Source: JBEKCB01 sp052139675 (GTDB lineage: Bacteria; Planctomycetota; Brocadiia; CAIUPP01). From it: 42,645 bases of DNA. Of this stretch, positions 36,382 to 42,645 are shown in pieces. A model generated the notes under the pieces. The model searched no databases, was not told the DNA's origin, and saw nothing but the letters and a program-made list of their open reading frames with translations. A program made the position numbers and the translations under genes. Positions within the stretch are counted from its first letter, which is position 1. The number at the start of each line of letters is the position of its first letter. The stretch is from NCBI GenBank assembly GCA_052139675.1, contig JBKQWE010000061.1, forward strand, positions 1 through 42,645. Reading direction: 5' to 3'.

Positions 36382-39030
36382 ATGAACGGATCGGAAGTGC
36401 GGCGCCGGTTCCTCCGGTTCTTCGAGGAGCGCGGCCACCGGGTCATGCGGTCCGACTCGCTCGTCCCGCCGGCGGAGGACAAGTCGCTCCTCTTCACCGG
36501 CGCGGGGATGAACCAGTTCAAGAACGAGTTCATGGGCCGCGGCCAGCCCGGCCTCGCGCGCGCCGCCACCAGCCAGAAATGCTTCCGCACCGGCGACGTG
36601 GACAACGTCGGACGCACCGCCTTCCACCACACGTTCTTCGAGATGCTCGGCAATTTCTCCTTCGGCGACTACTTCAAGCGCGAGGCGATCCTCTGGGCGT
36701 GGGAGTTCATGACGCAGGAGATGAAGCTCCCGCCCGAGCGGCTGCGCGTCAGCGTCTACGAGGAAGACGACGAGGCGTACGACCTCTGGCACAAGGAAGT
36801 CGGCCTCGACCCGAAAATCATCTACCGCTACGGCCAGCACGACAACTTCTGGCCGGCGGATTGTCCCCGGAACGGGCCGAACGGCCTCTGCGGCCCCTGC
36901 TCGGAGATCTTCTACGATTACGGCCCGGAGGTCGGCTGCCGCAAGCCGGACTGCCAGCCCTCGTGCAGTTGCGGGCGGTTCTGCGAGGTCTGGAACCTGG
37001 TCTTCCAGCAGTTCGACCGCAAGGACGGCGGCGTCCTAGACCCGCTGCCGACGCGCAACATTGACACCGGCATGGGCCTCGAACGCATGGCCGCGGTGAT
37101 GCAGGGCGTCCGCACCAGCTTCGACACCGACCTGTTCGCGCCGATCCTCCAGGCGATCGAGCGCGAGACGGAAAAGCCCTATGCGCCCGTCCGCGCCACG
37201 CGCGAAGGGGTCGCCTTTCGCCGCATCGCCGATCACGTCCGCGCCGCGGCGTTCTGCATCGGCGACGGCGTGCTGCCTGGCAACACCGGCCGCGACTACG
37301 TCCTCCGCAAGCTCATCCGCCGCGCCGTGCTCGACGGCGGCCGGCTCGGCAAGAAAGCGCCGTTCCTCTACCGCCTCGTCCCGGTCGTCGCGCGCGTGAT
37401 GGAGGACCAGTATCCCGACCTGGCCGAGCGCCGCGAGAACATCGCGCGCCTCATCCGCATCGAGGAGGAAGGCTTCCACCAGACGCTCGACCGGGGCCAG
37501 GCGATCCTCCAGGAACTCGTCGAGAAACTGCGCGCCGCCGGCGAGAAGAAGCTGCCCGGCAGCGAAGCCTTCCGCCTGTTCGACACGTACGGCCTGCCGC
37601 TCGACGTGACGCAGTCGCTGCTCGAGGACGAGGGCATGACGACCGACGCGGACGAGTTCGAGTCGGAGATGGGCCGCCAGCGCGAGCGCGCCCGCAAGGG
37701 GACGAAAATCTCCGCCGACATCTTCGGCGGCGGGCCCATCGCGGCGCTCAAGGAGCGCGGCGCGGCCACCGTTTTCGAGGGATACGAGAAGGACGAGAGC
37801 GAAGGCGCCGTCATCGGCATCGTGGTCGGCCAGGACCTCCGCGACGAGGTCGGCGAAGGCCGCGAGGCGATGATCGTCCTCGACCGCACGAGCTATTACG
37901 GCGAGTCCGGCGGCGAGGTCGGCGACGCGGGGCTGCTGCTGAATTCCGGCGCGCGGTTCGAGGTCTCCGACTCGCAGCGCGCCGAAGGCATGGTCCTGCA
38001 CGTCGGCAAGGTCCTCGCCGGCCGAATCCGCCTCGGCGACAAACTGACCACGCGGCCCGATGTCGCGCGCCGCGCCGCCATCCGCCGCAACCACACCGCC
38101 ACGCACCTGATGCACCACGCGCTGCGCGAAGTGCTCGGCCGGCACGCCGAGCAGGCCGGCTCGCTCGTCGCGCCCGAGCGGCTGCGGTTCGACTTCCATC
38201 ACACGCAGGCCGTGACCGAGCAGGAGCTGCGGCTCATCGAGGAGAAGGTCAACGAGAAAATCCTGGAGAACACCCCCGTCGGCTCGCGCATCATGCCCAT
38301 CGCGCAGGCGAAGGCCGAGGGCGCGATGGCGCTCTTCGGCGAGAAATACGGCGACGAAGTCCGGCTGCTCGACATCGGCGGCTACTCGAAGGAGCTTTGC
38401 GGCGGGCTGCACTGCCACGCGACCGGCGACATCGGCCTCTTCCGGATCGTCAGCGAGAGCTCCGTCGCGGCCGGCATCCGGCGCATCGAGGCGGCCACCG
38501 GGCTGGAGGCGCTCCGGCTCGTGCGCGCGAAAGAGGACCTGCTCGACCGGCTCTCCGCGGCGCTCGGCGCGCCCGAGGCGCGGCTGATCGAGCGAGCGGA
38601 GCAGCTCGCGCAGCAGATCCGCGACCTGCGCAAGGACCTGCAGAAGGCGAAGCAGTCCTCCGGCCGAGGCGCGGAGGATTACCTGAAGGCGGCGAAGGAA
38701 ATCGGCGGCGCGAAGCTGGTCGCGGCGAAAGTCGAAGGCGCAACCGCCGACGACCTGCGCGCGCTGGTGGATCAACTGCGGCGGCTGGCGCCTTCGCACG
38801 CGCTGGCGCTCGGCTCGGTCAGCGACGAGCGCGTGACCCTCATCGTCGCGCTCAGCAAGGACCTCGTCGCGCGCGGCCTGCACGCCGGCAAAATCGCCGG
38901 CGAAGCCGCCAAGCTCGTCGGCGGCGGCGGCGGCGGAAAGCCCGACATGGCCCAGGCCGGCGGCAAAGACCCGTCCGGCCTCGACAAGGCCATCGAGACC
39001 GCCGCGCGGCTCATCGCGGAAAAGCTCTAA
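36382..39030 (+). CDS. alaS: Alanyl-tRNA synthetase
   Basis: An 882-residue class II synthetase that charges tRNA-Ala and clears Ser-tRNA-Ala. The catalytic part has 'FTGAGMNQFKNEFMG', 'RTAFHHTFFEMLGNFSFGDY' and 'GPNGLCGPCSEIFYDYGP'. The editing domain holds the metal ligands 'HTATHLMHHAL' and 'ELCGGLHCHATGDIGLF'; the Cys and His of the usual CGGTH are kept but Thr is Leu and the following Val is Cys. The C-terminal oligomerisation/C-Ala part ends with the Gly-rich 'VGGGGGGKPDMAQAGGKDPS'. The ATG at 36382 follows GGAAGG; an upstream in-frame ATG gives repeat-derived sequence. Length is typical. Confidence 0.97.
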   Translation: MNGSEVRRRFLRFFEERGHRVMRSDSLVPPAEDKSLLFTGAGMNQFKNEFMGRGQPGLARAATSQKCFRTGDVDNVGRTAFHHTFFEMLGNFSFGDYFKREAILWAWEFMTQEMKLPPERLRVSVYEEDDEAYDLWHKEVGLDPKIIYRYGQHDNFWPADCPRNGPNGLCGPCSEIFYDYGPEVGCRKPDCQPSCSCGRFCEVWNLVFQQFDRKDGGVLDPLPTRNIDTGMGLERMAAVMQGVRTSFDTDLFAPILQAIERETEKPYAPVRATREGVAFRRIADHVRAAAFCIGDGVLPGNTGRDYVLRKLIRRAVLDGGRLGKKAPFLYRLVPVVARVMEDQYPDLAERRENIARLIRIEEEGFHQTLDRGQAILQELVEKLRAAGEKKLPGSEAFRLFDTYGLPLDVTQSLLEDEGMTTDADEFESEMGRQRERARKGTKISADIFGGGPIAALKERGAATVFEGYEKDESEGAVIGIVVGQDLRDEVGEGREAMIVLDRTSYYGESGGEVGDAGLLLNSGARFEVSDSQRAEGMVLHVGKVLAGRIRLGDKLTTRPDVARRAAIRRNHTATHLMHHALREVLGRHAEQAGSLVAPERLRFDFHHTQAVTEQELRLIEEKVNEKILENTPVGSRIMPIAQAKAEGAMALFGEKYGDEVRLLDIGGYSKELCGGLHCHATGDIGLFRIVSESSVAAGIRRIEAATGLEALRLVRAKEDLLDRLSAALGAPEARLIERAEQLAQQIRDLRKDLQKAKQSSGRGAEDYLKAAKEIGGAKLVAAKVEGATADDLRALVDQLRRLAPSHALALGSVSDERVTLIVALSKDLVARGLHAGKIAGEAAKLVGGGGGGKPDMAQAGGKDPSGLDKAIETAARLIAEKL

Positions 39031-39044
39031 CCTGCCGTCCGCCT

Positions 39045-39066
39045 CACCACCAAGACACCAAGGCAC
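39045..39066 (+). repeat. CACCAAGACACCAAGG-type dispersed repeat
   Basis: This 22-bp motif of CACCA/CCAAGG words just after alaS resembles a low-complexity intergenic repeat common in environmental genomes. Only one copy is visible in this window. Confidence 0.35.
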
Positions 39067-39298
39067 TGAGAACGGCGTCACACTTTTAAGTCCTAAACAG
39101 CACTCGCATAGCCAGTTACGCCAATCTTATGCTAAAGCCGTCTGGCAGCGCATGTTATGATAAATTGGATTCGTTTTTTCAAATAGCTTTTTATGCGTTA
39201 TCTTACTGTACAGCCGCATCTTGCGACTACCAATGCGTGGACATTCCATGTCAGCATTATACCACCGGATTCCGGCGCGGAGCGGGCGAGGAAAGAGC

Positions 39299-39380
39299 GT
39301 GCGCTTCGCAGCGGTTTCAGTGCGCTTGGCAGCGGTTTGAGTGCGCTTCAGTGCGCTTCGGAGCGGGTTGCGTGCGCTTT
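39299..39380 (+). repeat. Imperfect 21-bp tandem repeat
   Basis: Three nearly full units starting GTGCGCTTCGCAGCGGTTTC-like at 39299, 39320 and 39351, plus partial units at 39341-39350 and 39372-39380. Each begins GTGCGCTT. Units are contiguous, without spacers. Confidence 0.75.
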
Positions 39381-39499
39381 TTCCGGCGAGCCGGATTTGA
39401 CAGGGCCGGAACGGATAAATGCAGATTACTGAGCAATGAGGAGTAAGTGCAGAATGGATGTCTCAGGGGAAGGATGTTTTGGACTCTCACCCGCGCGGT

Positions 39500-40180
39500 T
39501 CAGTCTGCGCGCGTGACCTTGAAACGGTTCAACTGCTCGACAAGCAGGAACACGGTCGTGCACGGGTTGGAGCGCGACGGTGGGGTCTGGGCGGCGCGAA
39601 CCGCTTCATGCAACTTTCTCGACCATTCCACGGCTTGTGCCTGATTTCCTTTCTTGGAGAGCTTCAGGTAAGTGTCAGGAGCATTCTTCCTGTATGGCTC
39701 TCCGAGCCGAACGGAAAGCTTGCCCGCATATTCCTCGCGTCCCATTCCAGTATTGCGATATTCAAAGTGTAGGATATACCATAACTCGAAGGCCTCATTT
39801 GACCAAGCGCAGTGCATCCCAGCGGCTGTAGCTTTGTCAATCGCGTTATCAAAGTCGTCCGGTTTGAAACTGTCACGGTCAAAAACTACCCAGACATGAT
39901 CGAACCGGTAATCGCTTCGCTCCTCCTTGTCTCTAATTTCCAAGGCCCTGGCGATCAGGCTCAACGTGTTGGCGCCTTCTCCGTAAACTTCCAGCCGGAC
40001 GAGATTCCTTGGTAATTCCTGTTTGAAGGCCTCAAAGTAGTTTGGCTCCGTTCTCTCGCCTTCGCAGACGATCAGAAAGCGCTCCAGTTTTTCACGTGTT
40101 TCAAAGGAGCGTTCTCGGCCAAGACGAGACTGTCGGAACCATTCTTTCTTCGTATCAGTGAATTTGACGGGACGGCCCAT
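39500..40180 (-). CDS. RloB/AbiLii-like TOPRIM nuclease subunit
   Basis: A 226-residue RloB-family protein with a TOPRIM-like core. 'RFLIVCEGERTEPNYFEAFK' holds the catalytic Glu40 and 'HVWVVFDRDSF' the metal aspartates 101 and 103. It is coupled to an ATPase gene by a 26-bp overlap. Such ATPase plus TOPRIM pairs occur in abortive-infection systems (AbiL, PARIS, OLD-like): the ATPase senses the phage and the TOPRIM protein attacks a cellular target. Base composition is clearly lower in G+C than in neighbours (31 G/C of 60 at 39781-39840 against 43 of 60 at 37201-37260), which points to transfer. RloB assignment is firm; defence role is from family knowledge. Confidence 0.85.
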   Translation of the reverse strand: MGRPVKFTDTKKEWFRQSRLGRERSFETREKLERFLIVCEGERTEPNYFEAFKQELPRNLVRLEVYGEGANTLSLIARALEIRDKEERSDYRFDHVWVVFDRDSFKPDDFDNAIDKATAAGMHCAWSNEAFELWYILHFEYRNTGMGREEYAGKLSVRLGEPYRKNAPDTYLKLSKKGNQAQAVEWSRKLHEAVRAAQTPPSRSNPCTTVFLLVEQLNRFKVTRAD

Positions 40181-41444
40181 CGCCGGTCTCCATCGGTAGG
40201 GCTGCCAAACCCCCTAGAAAAGGAATTGCGCCGTATCGTCCTGCAATGTAATTCTTTTCGAAAGATGCATCGTTGCGCACCTTCATCTCCGCCAATGAGT
40301 AGAGGGCGGTAGCGCCCTGCTGCGTTTTCTCCGTAAACCAAATCTGGTCCCGACGCAGCATGTCATTGTCGAGGAGGTTCGTATCGTGCGTCGCGAAGAT
40401 CAACTGGGCGTTGTTCGGATTCGAAACAGACGAGTTGAACAAGCGCACAACTGCTTTGGTAAGCAGAGGATGCAGTCTCGCGTCCAATTCGTCTAAGACG
40501 ACCACGCGGCCAGACGTCAGGCTCTCCAATAAAGGGCCAGCTATGCAGAACAGCTTCTTCGTACCATCGGATTCCTCGCTGAAAAAGTCAGTGGTCGCAA
40601 GGCCTTCCTTGACTCCGTCTCGAAATTTCGAGTGGACCGCTGATACTTCCGCTATACGTGGTTTCTGCTTTCGGATCTGATCTTGGACCTGTTCCGGAAG
40701 CCGCTTGAGAGCTTCTTCGTCAAGAGGCTTCTCGCTGACAGTCAGATTCTCGATCCCGACATCTGCTCGCTGAATGAAATCCAGCAGCCGCGGTCGCAAA
40801 GCCTCGTCCTGCAGCAACGAGGCCGTAAATCCACCGTACTGCATGTCCTGAAGGCCGTGCAGGAGACCTACGTCCAGAAACCATTTTAAGATCATGCCGG
40901 CCGTTTCCCCATTGAACTGGGCAACAACGGACAAGAACAGGGCGTTGCTACGAGTTTTCTCTTCCAGGGTTTTGCCTTCGCCAAAATCAACACCAACTTC
41001 AATGTCATCCTCTTCGCGAAGGAAAAGGTGTTCTTCCTTTTGCTTTTCCGCATAGTAGAGCCATTCCTTCCTGACGGCTTTCCTGTCAGCCTCAAAACCA
41101 TACCTGTATCGCCGATCCTTCAGCAGGAAAGAGGTTTCGAAGCGGCTTGGAGCATTTTCCGTTGCCGTGTCGAACTTAAAAGGCACTACGCGTATTGGCT
41201 CTCCTGCCTGCATCTCTTTTGACGAACTCAAAACGAAGCCCCGCATAAAAGCCATTGCGTGCAAGAGGTTGGACTTACCGCTAGCGTTTGCCCCATAGAT
41301 AGCCGCACTTTTCAGCAGGCGATACCGCCAGGCCTGAAAGGTGTTCTCTTCCAGGAATTCCTTGATCGGATTCGCCGCCACCATGCTCAGACGCACTGGG
41401 TCCTTGAATGAACGGTAGTTGCCGACCTCGAATTCGACAAGCAT
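40155..41444 (-). CDS. AAA-family ATPase of an AbiL/RloAB-like defence pair
   Basis: A 429-residue SMC/ABC-like ATPase. It starts 'MLVEFEVGNYRSFKDPVRLS', has Walker A 'GANASGKS' (51-58), an ABC signature-like 'SDGTKKLFCIAGPLL', Walker B 'VVVLDELDARLHP' (Asp318, Glu319) and H-loop 'FATHDTNLLDND'. These are the marks of AAA_15/AAA_21 ATPases such as AbiLi, AriA and RloA. ATG 41444 is used (AGAGGGAAAG upstream) rather than one 11 codons earlier. It precedes and overlaps the RloB gene. A lower-GC promoter region lies at 41485-41513. The pair would protect against phage infection, but the trigger is unknown. Confidence 0.87.
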   Translation of the reverse strand: MLVEFEVGNYRSFKDPVRLSMVAANPIKEFLEENTFQAWRYRLLKSAAIYGANASGKSNLLHAMAFMRGFVLSSSKEMQAGEPIRVVPFKFDTATENAPSRFETSFLLKDRRYRYGFEADRKAVRKEWLYYAEKQKEEHLFLREEDDIEVGVDFGEGKTLEEKTRSNALFLSVVAQFNGETAGMILKWFLDVGLLHGLQDMQYGGFTASLLQDEALRPRLLDFIQRADVGIENLTVSEKPLDEEALKRLPEQVQDQIRKQKPRIAEVSAVHSKFRDGVKEGLATTDFFSEESDGTKKLFCIAGPLLESLTSGRVVVLDELDARLHPLLTKAVVRLFNSSVSNPNNAQLIFATHDTNLLDNDMLRRDQIWFTEKTQQGATALYSLAEMKVRNDASFEKNYIAGRYGAIPFLGGLAALPMETGDGPSRQIH

Positions 41445-41484
41445 GGCTTTCCCTCTTTTTGTGAATGACTCGCGCAATTACCTT

Positions 41485-41513
41485 AATATCGCCATTTTGA
41501 ACTGCAAAAGCAA
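41485..41513 (-). promoter_or_regulatory. Possible promoter for the defence pair
   Basis: On the minus strand TTGCTT (41508-41513) and GATATT (41485-41490) are 17 bp apart in an AT-rich stretch. Each matches the consensus at four of six positions. Confidence 0.4.
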
Positions 41514-41613
41514 GCGAAATCTGCGGATTTATTTCAGATGCGCGCTCCTTACAGCTTGTGTGATAGCTCAATTGATTGGTGGCCGCGTATCTTAGCGGAC
41601 GCGCATGCGAGAA

Positions 41614-42417
41614 TTATCCGGCCGCGAAGCAGAGTAGGTAGAGATCGTAGATCGCGTGCGTCCAGGCGGCGATGCCGAAGCCGCGGGTGAGGAAGACCAG
41701 GCCCAGGATCATGCCCGCGGCCAGGCGATAGATGAAGGTGCCGAGGTCCGGCGCCTCGCCGCCGGCCAGGAAATGCGCGGCGCTGAAGAACGCGCCGCTG
41801 AGCGCCAGCGCCAGCGCGCCGGCGACGAAGGGGCGCAGTTTCCCGACTTCCTTCGCCAGGTAGAATATCGCGCCGAGGACGGCGAACCGGAAGAACGCCT
41901 CCTCGTAGAATCCCGCGCCGGCCGCGACAACGAGCTTGAGCGGGAAGTCCTCCAGGTGCGGCGAGAAGCCGCCGAATTTCAGTTCGCCGGTGATCGGCGC
42001 GAGCGCCAGCGGACCCAGGATCATGGCGTAGAGCAGGCTCTCGGAGAACATGCCGAGGAACGTCCCCGCGTGCAGCGCGCCGAGCCGGCCGACCCGCCAG
42101 ACGGCCGCCACCGCCAGGCCTATCAGCGCCAGGCCGACCAGCAGCAGCAGGTCCGCGCCGAAGAGCTGGATGGGGTGCTGCTGGAGCCAGAAGATCGGCG
42201 CCTTGAGGAGGTCCGCGGCGGCGTTGATCTCCGAGCGGAAGAGGAGCACTCCGATTTCGTACACCGCCAGGAGCGGCAGCGCAAAGAGCAGCCCGGCCGA
42301 GAGCGAGCGCGTGACGTTGAAGTAGCTGCGCTCCGCGGCGCGGCGTTCCTCCTCGAGCTGCGCCAGTTCCTCGGGCGTCGGTTGATTCTCGGGATCGAGA
42401 TCGTCTTCATCCGTCAT
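41614..42417 (-). CDS. CPBP-family intramembrane metalloprotease
   Basis: A 267-residue integral membrane protein of the CPBP/Abi family. A charged N-terminal tail (about 1-38) precedes eight or so helices. Motifs are 'GAGFYEEAFFRFAVL' (E172, E173, R177), 'FFSAAHFLAGG' (His215) and 'WTHAIYDLYLL' (His254, Asp258), the usual catalytic set. Bacterial members cut or process membrane proteins and some give immunity to bacteriocins. The ATG overlaps the purC stop as ATGA, so it is coupled to purine synthesis rather than to the defence pair. Base composition is GC-rich like the core genes. Substrate unknown. Confidence 0.86.
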   Translation of the reverse strand: MTDEDDLDPENQPTPEELAQLEEERRAAERSYFNVTRSLSAGLLFALPLLAVYEIGVLLFRSEINAAADLLKAPIFWLQQHPIQLFGADLLLLVGLALIGLAVAAVWRVGRLGALHAGTFLGMFSESLLYAMILGPLALAPITGELKFGGFSPHLEDFPLKLVVAAGAGFYEEAFFRFAVLGAIFYLAKEVGKLRPFVAGALALALSGAFFSAAHFLAGGEAPDLGTFIYRLAAGMILGLVFLTRGFGIAAWTHAIYDLYLLCFAAG

Positions 42418-42645
42418 GGGGCGTTCGTCGCCAGCGGCCTTCCCGTCAGGATCTCATACGCCTGGAGATATTTTTCGCTCGTCTTGCGGACGACCTCTTC
42501 GGGCAGCGGCGGCGCGGGCGGTTCCTGGTTCCAGCCGGAGGCCAGGAGCCAGTCGCGGACGTACTGCTTGTCGAAGCTCGGCTGCGAACGGCCGACCTCG
42601 AAGCCCTCCGCCGGCCAGTAGCGCGAGGAGTCGGGCGTCAGCGCC
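42414..42645 (-). CDS. purC: Phosphoribosylaminoimidazole-succinocarboxamide synthase (C-terminal part)
   Basis: The last 77 codons of a gene cut by the right edge. 'LTPDSSRYWPAEGFEVGRSQ' and 'PSFDKQYVRDWLLASGW' match the C-terminus of SAICAR synthase, which condenses CAIR with aspartate in purine synthesis. The end 'EEVVRKTSEKYLQAYEILTG' is also characteristic. The ATP-binding part lies outside. The stop (42414-42416) overlaps the CPBP protease start. Confidence 0.93.
   Translation of the reverse strand, partial: ALTPDSSRYWPAEGFEVGRSQPSFDKQYVRDWLLASGWNQEPPAPPLPEEVVRKTSEKYLQAYEILTGRPLATNAP

Larger units (their letters stand above)
39031..39499. other. Gene-free stretch at the left edge of the defence island
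   Basis: No convincing gene lies in these 469 bp. Base use drops from GC-rich alaS to AT-rich at about 39080-39260. It holds an ACCAAGACACCAAGG motif of a common dispersed type (39045-39066) and a 21-bp tandem array (39299-39380). Open frames here lack ribosome sites and known motifs. Confidence 0.6.

Noticed and set aside
39299..39380. CRISPR array at the 21-bp tandem repeat
   Set aside because: Units touch without spacers, vary in sequence and number about three. No cas gene is present.
39129..39446. 105-codon open frame downstream of alaS
   Set aside because: It runs through the tandem repeat, has no Shine-Dalgarno site, and its Cys/Arg composition follows from the repeated DNA.
41500..41613. 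Attachment-site-like direct repeats at the ends of the defence island
   Set aside because: I compared the two island edges (39031-39130 and 41500-41613) and saw no shared segment long enough to call att sites. No integrase is present.

Overview
The window is GC-rich chromosomal DNA from a Gram-negative-type bacterium: it has an RND efflux pump with a periplasmic lipoprotein adaptor, several predicted lipoproteins, a pseudopilin-like protein and a cobalamin-dependent ribonucleotide reductase. Dispersed palindromic repeats are unusually common between and inside genes. The gene content and the style of the repeats resemble uncultivated PVC-like or Hydrogenedentota/Sumerlaeota-type lineages. That is only an impression, and I cannot assign a phylum from the sequence.

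The window contains the probable replication origin. dnaA (21187-22569) and dnaN (19815-20915) flank a 271-bp, partly AT-rich spacer with three DnaA boxes. dciA (DUF721) and gyrB follow dnaN in the same direction; recF is absent from this cluster. Left of the origin most genes lie on the minus strand, and from the origin to about 35.5 kb most lie on the plus strand, so transcription mostly runs with the forks.

Left arm (1-16.8 kb, mostly minus): a rodA and radical-SAM pair; a small winged-helix protein; a pseudopilin-like protein; a complete sugar-type ABC transporter (solute-binding protein, two permeases, ATPase) with unusual architecture; an efflux operon (adaptor, RND pump, secreted alpha/beta hydrolase) joined by ATGA overlaps and preceded by a promoter whose spacer is a TetR-type palindrome; and an SGNH hydrolase. 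On the plus strand are a STAS protein overlapping murD, then a DUF1638 protein. murD carries two inverted copies of a roughly 50-bp repeat inside its reading frame.

Right arm (22.9-39 kb, mostly plus): eno, an FtsB/DivIC-like protein, an unknown 84-residue protein, a radical-SAM/SPASM protein, a small membrane protein and a GT-C glycosyltransferase. Next come a PEBP lipoprotein (minus), an aminotransferase, and a flavodoxin-like reductase coupled to a MntA/HepT toxin-antitoxin pair. These are followed by nrdJ, interrupted by a 366-residue LAGLIDADG intein directly before the thiyl-radical cysteine, then small membrane and Cys-rich proteins and alaS.

Right end (39-42.6 kb, minus): a lower-GC island with an AAA ATPase plus RloB (TOPRIM) pair of the AbiL/RloAB defence type, preceded by a repeat-rich 469-bp gene-free stretch. 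Core genes then resume with a CPBP protease overlapping the end of purC. The strongest candidates for further work are the intein, the defence island, the doubly membrane-anchored solute-binding protein with its modified permease, and the repeats that have become protein-coding.
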